Assembly (NCBI GenBank): GCA_009377665.1
Contig: WHTO01000008.1
Coordinates: forward strand, 1 to 36,515
Reading direction: 5' to 3'
Length of the DNA stretch: 36,515 nucleotides
From: Dehalococcoidia bacterium
Lineage (GTDB): Bacteria > Chloroflexota > Dehalococcoidia > WHTO01
The notes below the pieces were generated by a model. It saw nothing but the letters and a program-made list of their open reading frames with translations, had not been told where the DNA came from and ran no database searches. Every line of letters begins with the position of its first letter. Position 1 is the first letter of the stretch. Shown piece after piece: positions 19,603-28,282 of the stretch. A program made the translations under genes and the position numbers.

Positions 19603-20508
19603 ATGGTAAAGCCGGAGACAGAGGTCCGGGCCCCCGTGGAGGACGGCTTCGCGAGCGCCGGGGCGGTGACGCCAGGCGCGCAAACGTCGTTCCTTGAAGC
19701 GGACCAGCCTGGCGCCACGGGAGAGCGGATAATCGAGCCGGTCGAGAGCACGGCAATCGGCTTCAGGGACTTCAACCTCTGGTATGGCGCCAAGCAAGCC
19801 ATCAAAGACGTGACGATCAACTTTCCCGTGCGCAAGGTCACGGCGTTGATCGGCCCGTCGGGCTGCGGCAAGAGCACCCTGCTGCGGTCGATCAACCGCA
19901 TGAACGACCTGATCCCCGGGGTGCGCACAACCGGGTCTGTTGAGTATCACGGCGTGGACATCTTCGGGTCGGGCATCGACCCGGTGGAGGTGCGCCGGCG
20001 AATCGGGATGGTTTTCCAGAAGCCCAACCCGTTCCCGAAGTCTATCCAGGACAACGTTGTCTTCGGGGCAAAGGTCAACGGCTTTCGGGGTGACACGCGA
20101 CAGCTCGTCGAGGCCTGCCTCAAGAAGGCGGCGCTCTGGGACGAGGTGAGCGACGACCTCAAGAAGTCGGGGTTGGCCCTGTCCGGTGGGCAGCAGCAAC
20201 GCCTGTGCATCGCCCGGGCCCTGGCCAACGAGCCGGAAATCATCCTCATGGACGAGCCGTGCTCGGCGCTTGACCCGATCGCGACACTTAAGATTGAGGA
20301 TCTGATGCGCGACCTGGTCAAGGACTACACCATAATCATCGTCACGCACAACATGCAGCAGGCCGCGCGTGTGTCCGACTACACGGCCTTCATGTTGATG
20401 AGCCAGGATGGTGCCGGCGGCGTGGCCGAATACGCGCCCACGAACGAGTTGTTCACCAACCCCAAGGACAAGCGGACCGAGGACTACATCACGGGGCGGT
20501 TCGGCTAG
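19603..20508 (+). CDS. pstB: Phosphate ABC transporter ATP-binding protein PstB
   Basis: [41 protein letters not shown]...[43 protein letters not shown]. Confidence 0.97.
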   Translation: MVKPETEVRAPVEDGFASAGAVTPGAQTSFLEADQPGATGERIIEPVESTAIGFRDFNLWYGAKQAIKDVTINFPVRKVTALIGPSGCGKSTLLRSINRMNDLIPGVRTTGSVEYHGVDIFGSGIDPVEVRRRIGMVFQKPNPFPKSIQDNVVFGAKVNGFRGDTRQLVEACLKKAALWDEVSDDLKKSGLALSGGQQQRLCIARALANEPEIILMDEPCSALDPIATLKIEDLMRDLVKDYTIIIVTHNMQQAARVSDYTAFMLMSQDGAGGVAEYAPTNELFTNPKDKRTEDYITGRFG

Positions 20509-20515
20509 GGCCGAG

Positions 20516-21184
20516 ATGCCCACGCGCGGCGGTTTCCAACAGCAGATCAACGATCTGCAGGACGAACTGATCGTCCTTGGAAGCATGGCGCAAAAGGCCA
20601 CGCTGCGGGCGATGGATGCCTTCCATGCCCGCGATCTGAATGCCGCCCGCGGCATCGCGCACGACGACAACGCTATCGACGAGAAGCGTTACAGCATCGA
20701 AGAGGAGGCCATGCGCATCCTCGCCATGCAGCAACCGATGGCCGGCGACCTGCGGTTGATCGCGGCGGTGCTTCAGCTCGCTTCCGAGATAGAACGCATC
20801 GGAGACCACGCCGAGGGCATAGCCAGGATCGTTGTCATGCTCGGCGACGAGGGGCCGATCCGGGAGGTTCCTGAGCTCGAGGCTATGGCCGAGCGGGCGG
20901 TCTCGATGCTTGACCGCTCGCTCAAGGCGTTCGTCGAGCGCGACACAACGACGGCCCGTGCCGTCTGTGACGAGGACGACGAGGTGGACGCGCTCCAGGA
21001 CAGGGTCTATCACCGGCTGTTGAAGGAGATGTTCGACCAGCCGGCGATCATCACCAAGGCGACCTACCTGATCTGGGTATCGCACAACCTGGAGCGCATC
21101 GCCGACAGGTCCACGAATATCTGCGAGCGCGTGGTTTTCCTGACCACGGGACGCATGGAGGAGATGAATGTCTCCGTGTACTGA
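20516..21184 (+). CDS. phoU: PhoU-family phosphate signalling protein (copy 1)
   Basis: MPTRGGFQQQINDLQDELIVLGSMAQKATLRAMDAF...DEKRYSIEEEAMRILAMQQPMAGDLRLIAAVLQLASEIERIGDHAEGIARI. Confidence 0.93.
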   Translation: MPTRGGFQQQINDLQDELIVLGSMAQKATLRAMDAFHARDLNAARGIAHDDNAIDEKRYSIEEEAMRILAMQQPMAGDLRLIAAVLQLASEIERIGDHAEGIARIVVMLGDEGPIREVPELEAMAERAVSMLDRSLKAFVERDTTTARAVCDEDDEVDALQDRVYHRLLKEMFDQPAIITKATYLIWVSHNLERIADRSTNICERVVFLTTGRMEEMNVSVY

Positions 21185-21210
21185 TCCCCGGCGGGGCGAA
21201 GGAACATGCG

Positions 21211-21882
21211 GTGAATGAGCACCGGCTCCATTTCCACCGCGACCTGAACACGCTCGAGGGCGCCCTGATCGAGATGGGCGGGATGGCCGGCGAGGCGCTG
21301 GTGAAGGCGATGGTTTCGCTGGCTGCCCAGGACGAGGACGCGGCGCGGGAGGTCATTCACAACGACGGCGAGGTCAACAAGAAGCGCTTCCAGATAGAGG
21401 AGGCTGCCCTCAACCTCCTCGCGCTGCAGGCGCCGATGGCCTCGGACCTGAGGACTATCGCCGCGGTGCTCCAGGTCATCTCAGACCTCGAACGCATCGG
21501 CGACCACGCCGTCGGCATAGCAAAGATCGTACTGATGCACGGGGGCCAGCCACGCCTGGACGGAATTGACGACCTCGAGAGAATGGCCGACCGGGCCGGC
21601 GCAATGCTGGAACGAGCCCTTCATTCGTTCTCGGACAAGGACGCGGACACGGCACGGGTTGTGTGCGACCAGGACGACGAAGTCGATGCCCTGTACGACC
21701 GCTTCTACCACGAGATGCTGCGGCGGATGATCGAGGACCGATCCCTGATCGAGCGCGCGACCTATCTGATCTGGGCATCACACAACATCGAGCGCATCGC
21801 AGACCGCGCTACGAACGTCGCCGAGAGGGTGATCTTCCTCGTGACGGGGCGGATGCAGGAGCTCAACGTCTCGTCGTACTGA
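21211..21882 (+). CDS. phoU: PhoU-family phosphate signalling protein (copy 2)
   Basis: NEHRLHFHRDLNTLEGALIEMGGMAGEALVKAM...NKKRFQIEEAALNLLALQAPMASDLRTIAAVLQVISDLERIGDHAVGIAKI; clear paralog of the preceding gene. Confidence 0.93.
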   Translation: MNEHRLHFHRDLNTLEGALIEMGGMAGEALVKAMVSLAAQDEDAAREVIHNDGEVNKKRFQIEEAALNLLALQAPMASDLRTIAAVLQVISDLERIGDHAVGIAKIVLMHGGQPRLDGIDDLERMADRAGAMLERALHSFSDKDADTARVVCDQDDEVDALYDRFYHEMLRRMIEDRSLIERATYLIWASHNIERIADRATNVAERVIFLVTGRMQELNVSSY

Positions 21883-22104
21883 TGCGACGGTTTGTCGGTG
21901 GCGCCGCCACTCCACTAGGATCGCTCCGGCTGGACAGGACAAACATCGATACTGTGAGCGGTGGTTCGCGGGGCGTTGCGGCGCTCCGAAACGGAACTCG
22001 GCAACCCTCGAATACGTTGATTAGAAGGGTATGGCTGTCATTCCCCAACCGCGGTCTGCAGGCCGCCGGGCCGTGAATCCACCGATGCCAGGCTGCCCCG
22101 GACA

Positions 22105-25098
22105 ATGAGCTCATTCGCCAGACGCAGATACCTCAGACGGACGCGCCACGTTCATCAGCGCGGCAACGGCCACACGCCCCTGGCGTTGTACGCCGGCCTC
22201 GCCCTGCTGGCGCTGGCGAGCGCCGCGGCGCTTGCCGGGGTGGCCGTCGCGGCTTCGATCTACGCGGGGTACGCGGACGACTATCGGGACCCGCATGAAT
22301 TCATCGAGGAGCGCAGCAAGGGCGGAGCCCGCATTTTCGCCGACGATGGCACGCTGCTGTTCCAATACGCTGACCCCAACGAGGGTCTGCGCAACCCGGT
22401 TGCGCTGGACCAGATCTCGCAGCACCTGATCGACGCCACGATCTCGACCGAGGACAACTCGTTCTACGACAACCCGGGGATCAACGTCGAGGGGCTGATG
22501 CGGGCAGCGTGGGAGAACTCGGGCCTGGGTGACAGCCCCGGGTTCCTGGAAGGCAGCGGCGGCAGCTCGATAACGCAGCAGCTCATCAAGCAGCTTTACT
22601 TCACCGATCGCGACCCGGACACCGGCGAGCTGACGGTCAACTTCGAGAACCGTTCGTACGACCGCAAGGCAAAGGAAACCGTCCTCGCCCTCGAGATGAA
22701 CGAGAGGCTTGAGAAGGATGAGATCCTCGAGCTTTATCTGAACACGATTTACTACGGGAACCAGTTCTACGGCGTCCAGGCGGCGGCCGAGGGCTACTTC
22801 GACAAGAGCGCCGCCGACCTGACGCTGGGCGAGGCGGCGATCCTGGCCGGCCTGCCGAACGACCCCAACGTCAACAACCCGATCCAGCGCTATGACAGCG
22901 TTGGCACCCCACTGCCGGGCCCGGTCAACGCCAAGGCGCGCCAGGAAGCCATCCTGGACCTGATGGCCGAGCACGGCTACATCACCCTGGCTGAAGCCGA
23001 GGCTGCCAAGAACGAGCAGTACGCGTTGCTGGAGAGCCGCACGGGCGGCATCATCGAGCGCATCCAGGAAGTGCAGCTCAAGCCTGAGCTGACGAACTCC
23101 TTCCACTTCGTCAAGAACTATCTGCCGACGGTGATTGAGAACATGTGCCGCTCGGGCAGGCTGGCCCTGCCCGACGACGTGGCCTGCACGCAGGACGAGG
23201 CGGCGGAGCAGGGGAAGGCGCCGTTGATCGTCAGGCAGGGGGCCAGCGAGGGCGGTGGGGTCTTCATCCTGGGCGGCCTGCGGGTCACGATCTCGCTGGA
23301 CTCGGCGCTGCAGCTGCAGGCTGAGGAGATGGTCAGGCGCTGGTCGGAGGAGTTCGAGCAAACGCTCGGCGCGAACAACGCCGCGCTGGCGGCAATCGAG
23401 CCGGCAACAGGGCGGATACTCGCCTACGTGGGCAGCCGCGACTTCCGGGCGACCAGCGACATCTTCGGCAATCCGATCACGGACAGCCAGGGCAGGCGGA
23501 TCGACGGCGAAGTCGACATCCTGCAGAGCGCGCAGTCGCCGGGATCGACGTTCAAGTTGTTCACGTACGCAGCGGCGTTTGAGCAGGGCTCGGCCGAGTT
23601 CGAGCATTGGAGTCCCGGCACCACGGTCTTCGACTACCCGCTGCGCATTCCCCTGCCGGGGACAACCTGCAACGGCGAGGCGGGGATCTACTGTCCGACG
23701 AACTCGGGCGGCGGCAGCAGCAGCAGCCGGGTCACCGTGCGCGACGCGCTCCGCAGGTCGATGAACATCCCGGCGGTCTACACGTCCTACCAGGTCGGCG
23801 TGCCGCAGGTGATGTCTACCGCGCACCGGCTGGGGCTGACGGAGCTGTCGAGCGGGATCCTCATCACCTATGGCGATAGCGGTCTCCCCGACGAGCAGGT
23901 CGAGGGCACCTGCGTCAACAGAAACGAGGCAGGGGTCTGTGTTGCCGAGCATCGCTCGATCCAGGACGCCTGCAACTACTCGCTGACGCTGGGCGGCTGC
24001 GAAGTGCGGCCCTTCGACATGGCTTATGCGGCGTCGGTCTACGCGAACAACGGGGTGATGGCGGGGATTCCGAGCTACTTCGACTGGTCGGACCTGACGA
24101 CCACGTGCTCTGACAACGTCACCATCTGCGAGACGTCCCCCGATACGCGCAGGCCGCTGGATCCGGTGGCCGTAACGCACATCGAGGACGCCGAAGGCCA
24201 GGTGCTCTTTGACTTCGTGGAGCCCACGCTGCAGCAGGTCATCGGTCCGCAGTTCACCTACATGGTCAGCGATGTGCTGACGCTCCCGACGGGCACCATC
24301 AGCTTTGAGATCGACGGGCAGCAGGGTGCCGTCTACGGCAAGACGGGCACCAAAGAAGACAACAGCGGCCTCTGCGCTGGCTGCACCACGGACACCTGGG
24401 TGGTCGGCTACTCCAGCCAGGTAGCCCTCGCGGTGTGGGTCGGCAATACGGGGAACCAGGGATTCTCGGGTGACGCGTTCGGCTCCAATACGGCCGGGAA
24501 GATATTCCAGGAGTTCATGAGCGTCTTCCACCAGGGCAAGCCCAACCAGCCGATCCCAAGACCAGACGGTCTGACCGAAGGCAGCGCCGGCGGCCCCTGC
24601 ATGCTGAACGCCACCGACCTGATGGTGGTCGGCAGCGGAGGCAACTCCGAGGCCGTCGCGGAGGGGGAGACGCCATTCTGTCAGAGGGCGACGATCGACA
24701 TCCGGAACGAACTGCTGGCTACGGACTGCGTACCCGAGGAGTACCGCGACGAGCGGGAATACCTGAACATCCCGGGCGGCATAGTCGTTGGTGGGTCCAG
24801 TGGACAGCCACCGACTGAGGAGAGTCCCCTGTGCGCGGACGACGAGGACGGCCTTCCCTTCTTCATCGTCGCCGACCCTACGGGTGACTTCGATCGCGAT
24901 GGCGTACCGAACTACGTGGACAATTGTCCCCTTGTGCCCAACAGCAATCAGATAGACACCAACAACGACGGAGAGGGCAACGCCTGCAGCGGACCGGACG
25001 ATGATGATGGTGATGATCGCGACGGCGACGATAACGACGACGATGACGATGACGACGGTGGGTTCAGCCTCTTCCCCACACCCTCCTCGGATGACTGA
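22105..25098 (+). CDS. Class A penicillin-binding protein (GT51 + transpeptidase) with C-terminal thrombospondin type 3-like repeat and Asp-rich tail
   Basis: GT51: STEDNSFYDNPGINVEGLMRA, GGSSITQQLIKQLYF; transpeptidase SPGSTFKLFTY (SxxK), RSMNIPAV (SxN), YGKTGTKEDN (KTG). Tail DFDRDGVPNYVDNCPLVPNSNQIDTNNDGEGNACSGPDDDDGDDRDGDDNDDDDDDDGG. Confidence 0.93.
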   Translation: MSSFARRRYLRRTRHVHQRGNGHTPLALYAGLALLALASAAALAGVAVAASIYAGYADDYRDPHEFIEERSKGGARIFADDGTLLFQYADPNEGLRNPVALDQISQHLIDATISTEDNSFYDNPGINVEGLMRAAWENSGLGDSPGFLEGSGGSSITQQLIKQLYFTDRDPDTGELTVNFENRSYDRKAKETVLALEMNERLEKDEILELYLNTIYYGNQFYGVQAAAEGYFDKSAADLTLGEAAILAGLPNDPNVNNPIQRYDSVGTPLPGPVNAKARQEAILDLMAEHGYITLAEAEAAKNEQYALLESRTGGIIERIQEVQLKPELTNSFHFVKNYLPTVIENMCRSGRLALPDDVACTQDEAAEQGKAPLIVRQGASEGGGVFILGGLRVTISLDSALQLQAEEMVRRWSEEFEQTLGANNAALAAIEPATGRILAYVGSRDFRATSDIFGNPITDSQGRRIDGEVDILQSAQSPGSTFKLFTYAAAFEQGSAEFEHWSPGTTVFDYPLRIPLPGTTCNGEAGIYCPTNSGGGSSSSRVTVRDALRRSMNIPAVYTSYQVGVPQVMSTAHRLGLTELSSGILITYGDSGLPDEQVEGTCVNRNEAGVCVAEHRSIQDACNYSLTLGGCEVRPFDMAYAASVYANNGVMAGIPSYFDWSDLTTTCSDNVTICETSPDTRRPLDPVAVTHIEDAEGQVLFDFVEPTLQQVIGPQFTYMVSDVLTLPTGTISFEIDGQQGAVYGKTGTKEDNSGLCAGCTTDTWVVGYSSQVALAVWVGNTGNQGFSGDAFGSNTAGKIFQEFMSVFHQGKPNQPIPRPDGLTEGSAGGPCMLNATDLMVVGSGGNSEAVAEGETPFCQRATIDIRNELLATDCVPEEYRDEREYLNIPGGIVVGGSSGQPPTEESPLCADDEDGLPFFIVADPTGDFDRDGVPNYVDNCPLVPNSNQIDTNNDGEGNACSGPDDDDGDDRDGDDNDDDDDDDGGFSLFPTPSSDD

Positions 25099-25128
25099 CG
25101 CCGGTCGGACGAACCCGGTTCCCGGCCT

Positions 25129-25842
25129 TTGAACCAGGCGCGTCGCTGGCTCTCTTCGGCAATCGCGTCGCTCGGAGCGCAGTCCCCTCTGCAGACCATC
25201 TCGATGATGGCCGCGCTTGGGATTGGGGCCCTGGCGATGGTGGCGATCGTCATCCAGCTCGTCGACCAGGGAGCGGACGAGTTCCAGGTGTCGGTGGCGG
25301 CAACGCCACCTGTGGTGGAAACCGAGGAAGCCGAGCTTACGCCGACGCCCGAGGCCACGCCCACTGAGACACCCCCGATCGTCGCAACCTTCACCCCAAT
25401 CAGCGAGGCGCCGATCAGCCGCATGGTCATAGCGCTTGCTTCCGTTGACCACGCCGTGGTCGCGCTGCCGCTGCCGGCAGATGGAGTCCTCTCGGCCACC
25501 GAGGAACCGGGAGTGATAGCCTACTACGACTTCAGTGCGCGGCCCGGCGACACGACAGGCAACGCCCTCTTCGGTGGCTCAGCCGACGGTGTGCAGGACG
25601 GCGTGTTCGCCAACCTTCCAGCGCTGAGCCGCGGGGACCAGATCGTCATCGAGCTTGAGGATGGCGCCGCCTACAGCTACGAGGTGTTCTCCGTCGCCGC
25701 GCTTGGAGGGGGGCCCGTCGATCCCTCCGACGCAGGATGCGCCGAGCCGGGCTGTCCTGGGCTGGGCACGCTGACCTTGATCGGATTCAACTCGTCCGGG
25801 AGCGGACATACGCTCGTCAGGGGCCAGCTGAGCCCGGGCTGA
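25129..25842 (+). CDS. Membrane-anchored degenerate sortase-like (class E/F-like) protein lacking recognisable catalytic His/Cys
   Basis: N-terminal TM, Thr/Pro linker, then VALPLPADGVLSATEEPGVIAYYDFSARPGDTTGNALFGGSADGVQDGVFANLPALSRGDQIVIELEDGAAYSYEVFSV...LGTLTLIGFNSSGSGHTLVRGQL, which follows the sortase E/F layout. Confidence 0.65.
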   Translation: MNQARRWLSSAIASLGAQSPLQTISMMAALGIGALAMVAIVIQLVDQGADEFQVSVAATPPVVETEEAELTPTPEATPTETPPIVATFTPISEAPISRMVIALASVDHAVVALPLPADGVLSATEEPGVIAYYDFSARPGDTTGNALFGGSADGVQDGVFANLPALSRGDQIVIELEDGAAYSYEVFSVAALGGGPVDPSDAGCAEPGCPGLGTLTLIGFNSSGSGHTLVRGQLSPG

Positions 25843-25855
25843 TCTCTAGCGGAGG

Positions 25856-27421
25856 CTAGGTGTCGTCGTCGTCGTTGTGGAGTTCCTGCAACGCCGCGCG
25901 GGCAAGCGCATCAAGCTCGTCAACCAGCAGGCTGAGCTCTTCAATCGCCTGCGCTACCGGCTCCGAGACGCTGCCGACCCGGGTGAGCTGTGTTGACTCC
26001 GTGGCAGTCGACAGCAGCACGCCGCGGACGAAGTCCCCGTCTGACGCCCCGTCATCGGACTCGAGGAGCGCGATGAGGTTGTTGAGGCTTACGGCGTACT
26101 GGTTCAACAGCGCGATGGTGACCGCCTCGGGAGGGGCCTGCGCGAGGTCCTCCACGAGAGCGTTGTGACTCTCCAGCAGTTCCATGCGGGCGGCCGCAGG
26201 TGTGGCGGCGCCTTCATCCGGCGTTGGCGTCGCGGTCGGCTCGTCGGTCGGCTCGTCGGTCGGCCCGGGTGTCACGCTGGCGGTGGGCTCAGGGGTGCCC
26301 GTGGGGTCTATCTCAGGGTCGGGGTCTTGCACGACTTCGTCGTCTGAGGGCGTGACAGTTACGACACCAAGCTGCTCCTGGCTGGCCTCGATGGCGACTC
26401 GCGTGTTCTCGACAAGGGCCTGGTCTTCGGCGGCCACCAGCGGCCCGGCTGCCTCGATCGCCTGGGCGGCCTGCCGCGAGAGCGTGTAGGCGACCGCGAA
26501 CTCGTCGGCGGACTGAATGGCATTGGTGCTCAACTGTTCGTTCAAGTCCTGGGCGCCGGCGGCGAGGTCTTCCAGTTCCTGCCGCGATGGTGCCCGGTTC
26601 TCGATCACGGCGAACTGGACGCGCTCGACGCTCCCGCGCACACGGGCTAGTACCTCGTTGCGCGCGGTGACTTCGTCGACCCGGAAGGAGCTTGCTTCGT
26701 CGGATGGGGGAACATCGCCAACCTGCGGGCCGGGGCCCGAGGGGCCGTCAGAATCGCCGGCGTAGGACTGGAAGAGCAGGAAGCTAAGAACGAAGGCGGC
26801 GGCCACGCCGCTCGTCAGCGGAGCCGCCCATTGAAGGTGTCGCATGAAGCCACCACTGCCGGCGGTCTCCGCGGCCAGTGGCGCGGTCTGCGGTTCGCGG
26901 GTAGCCCTGAGTACGCGCCAGCGCACACCAGAGACGCGCTGCTCGAGGGGCAGTGAAGAGTATTCGTAGCGAAGCTGCTGCGCGAGCATGAGCAGGGGAG
27001 CCATTCGATCGGCATCCCTGGGGAACTGCTGCAGGCAGTCATTAACGCTGGCTCTGCCGCCGACGACTGCTTCGATCGAGGCGTTCAAGCTGCGCTCGAA
27101 GCTCCCTTCACGCGCTGTTATGAAGGCCAGGGCGCGGGAGAGCAATGGCGGCCTCGATGCCGCTTCGGCGACCGGCTCGCGGGCGGCGTCCACGGCCATC
27201 TGCCGGTAGTGGGCGTACTTCTCGGCGCGGGGTTCGACCGAGAAAACATGCTCGAGGGCGCCGGCAATGCTCTGTTTCTTGTTCATCTCGCGGACTTCAG
27301 CAAGCACCTGGGCGCGAATCGCCACCTGCCGGAACGGATCCGGCTCGACGGCGAAGGTTTCGGCCAGGGTGTCTTCGAGCCCGGCCATGACCTGGTCGTC
27401 CCTGTCGTGGAGAATCGACAT
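25856..27421 (-). CDS. Membrane protein with DUF5667-like extracytoplasmic region; probable ECF anti-sigma/partner protein
   Basis: Directly downstream of and overlapping an ECF sigma gene (ATGA); one central TM (PLTSGVAAAFVLSFLLF), extracellular helical region and Thr/Pro-rich segment. Confidence 0.7.
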   Translation of the reverse strand: MSILHDRDDQVMAGLEDTLAETFAVEPDPFRQVAIRAQVLAEVREMNKKQSIAGALEHVFSVEPRAEKYAHYRQMAVDAAREPVAEAASRPPLLSRALAFITAREGSFERSLNASIEAVVGGRASVNDCLQQFPRDADRMAPLLMLAQQLRYEYSSLPLEQRVSGVRWRVLRATREPQTAPLAAETAGSGGFMRHLQWAAPLTSGVAAAFVLSFLLFQSYAGDSDGPSGPGPQVGDVPPSDEASSFRVDEVTARNEVLARVRGSVERVQFAVIENRAPSRQELEDLAAGAQDLNEQLSTNAIQSADEFAVAYTLSRQAAQAIEAAGPLVAAEDQALVENTRVAIEASQEQLGVVTVTPSDDEVVQDPDPEIDPTGTPEPTASVTPGPTDEPTDEPTATPTPDEGAATPAAARMELLESHNALVEDLAQAPPEAVTIALLNQYAVSLNNLIALLESDDGASDGDFVRGVLLSTATESTQLTRVGSVSEPVAQAIEELSLLVDELDALARAALQELHNDDDDT

Positions 27422-28005
27422 CAGCCGACGCCTCCCATTGAGGGCTCCCAGGCGAACTGCTTGGCCAGTATCTTCTGCAGGTTCTTCAATGCCTTGAACT
27501 GGAGGACGCGGACGTTGGATTCGCTCTTACCCAACGCCTGGGCTATCTGAGCGGATTCAAGCCCACCGGCGAAGCGCAGGGCGATAATCTCGCGCTGGGC
27601 GTCGGGCAGGAAGCGAGTGGCTTCCTGCACCATCAGCCGCAACTCCGAACGATCGATGTCATTGCGTCCTTCGACCAACTCCGCCGCGTCGAGATCGACC
27701 CCTTGCCTGTGCGCGGGATTTTTCCGGACGTGGTTGACGACTTCATTGCGAACGATGCGGAATAGCCAGGCTTCGAAGCCGCTCTCCTGCCACCTGAAGG
27801 TGCGGATAGCTCGAACGACCTTGAGAAATGCTTCTCCAGCGATGTCCTCCGCGTCATGCGTATTCCCTGTGCGGGCGTAGACGAAGCGGAAGACCCGGAG
27901 GAAGTAGCGGTCGTAGAGCTCACCGATAGCTTCGTCATTTCCGGTCCTGGCGCTTTCGACCAGCTCGCGCAGGTCGCTTTCAGAGGCTTGCAATAGATCC
28001 GGCAT
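27421..28005 (-). CDS. ECF-type RNA polymerase sigma factor
   Basis: ELYDRYFLRVFRFVYARTGNTHDAEDIAGEAFLKVVRAIRTFRWQESGFEAWLFRIVRNEVVNHVRK...FLPDAQREIIALRFAGGLESAQIAQALGKSESNVRVLQFKALKNLQKIL. Confidence 0.93.
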   Translation of the reverse strand: MPDLLQASESDLRELVESARTGNDEAIGELYDRYFLRVFRFVYARTGNTHDAEDIAGEAFLKVVRAIRTFRWQESGFEAWLFRIVRNEVVNHVRKNPAHRQGVDLDAAELVEGRNDIDRSELRLMVQEATRFLPDAQREIIALRFAGGLESAQIAQALGKSESNVRVLQFKALKNLQKILAKQFAWEPSMGGVG

Positions 28006-28282
28006 TTATCCTCCGGACACCCCGGTGGGGAGCCGAGGGTCGAGGTCGTCGGACCGGCCTTCGACCTGCGGCAGGTTAAGACACCGGATCCGATGTTTCA
28101 CCTCTACATGTGTAAACGCGTTAAGTGCCGGATTTGTTAACAGTGGAATGCGTCTCCCAGGCGATTGCTCCTCGTAAATCCAAAACGCCAGCGGCCTCCT
28201 GCCGATATTATCGACCAACGCCTGCTGTCCCTGCGCTGACCGTGGGTTGAGCGAGTGATGGCGCACTCGTAGCCTCGCAGGG

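Noticed and set aside
25008-25062. GAC/GAT-rich tract looking like a microsatellite repeat
   Set aside because: In frame and explained by the Asp-rich C-terminal tail of the PBP; codons are mixed GAC/GAT rather than a pure repeat.
22111-25452. 1113-aa minus-strand ORF opposite the PBP
   Set aside because: Shadow ORF in high-GC DNA; low-complexity Arg/His/Val-rich translation without domain motifs, while the + strand has all PBP catalytic motifs.
28080-28145. TTAAC/GTTAAG elements upstream of the ECF sigma gene as a further Pho box
   Set aside because: Only two to three irregularly spaced half-sites, without the 9-11 bp phasing seen upstream of pstS.
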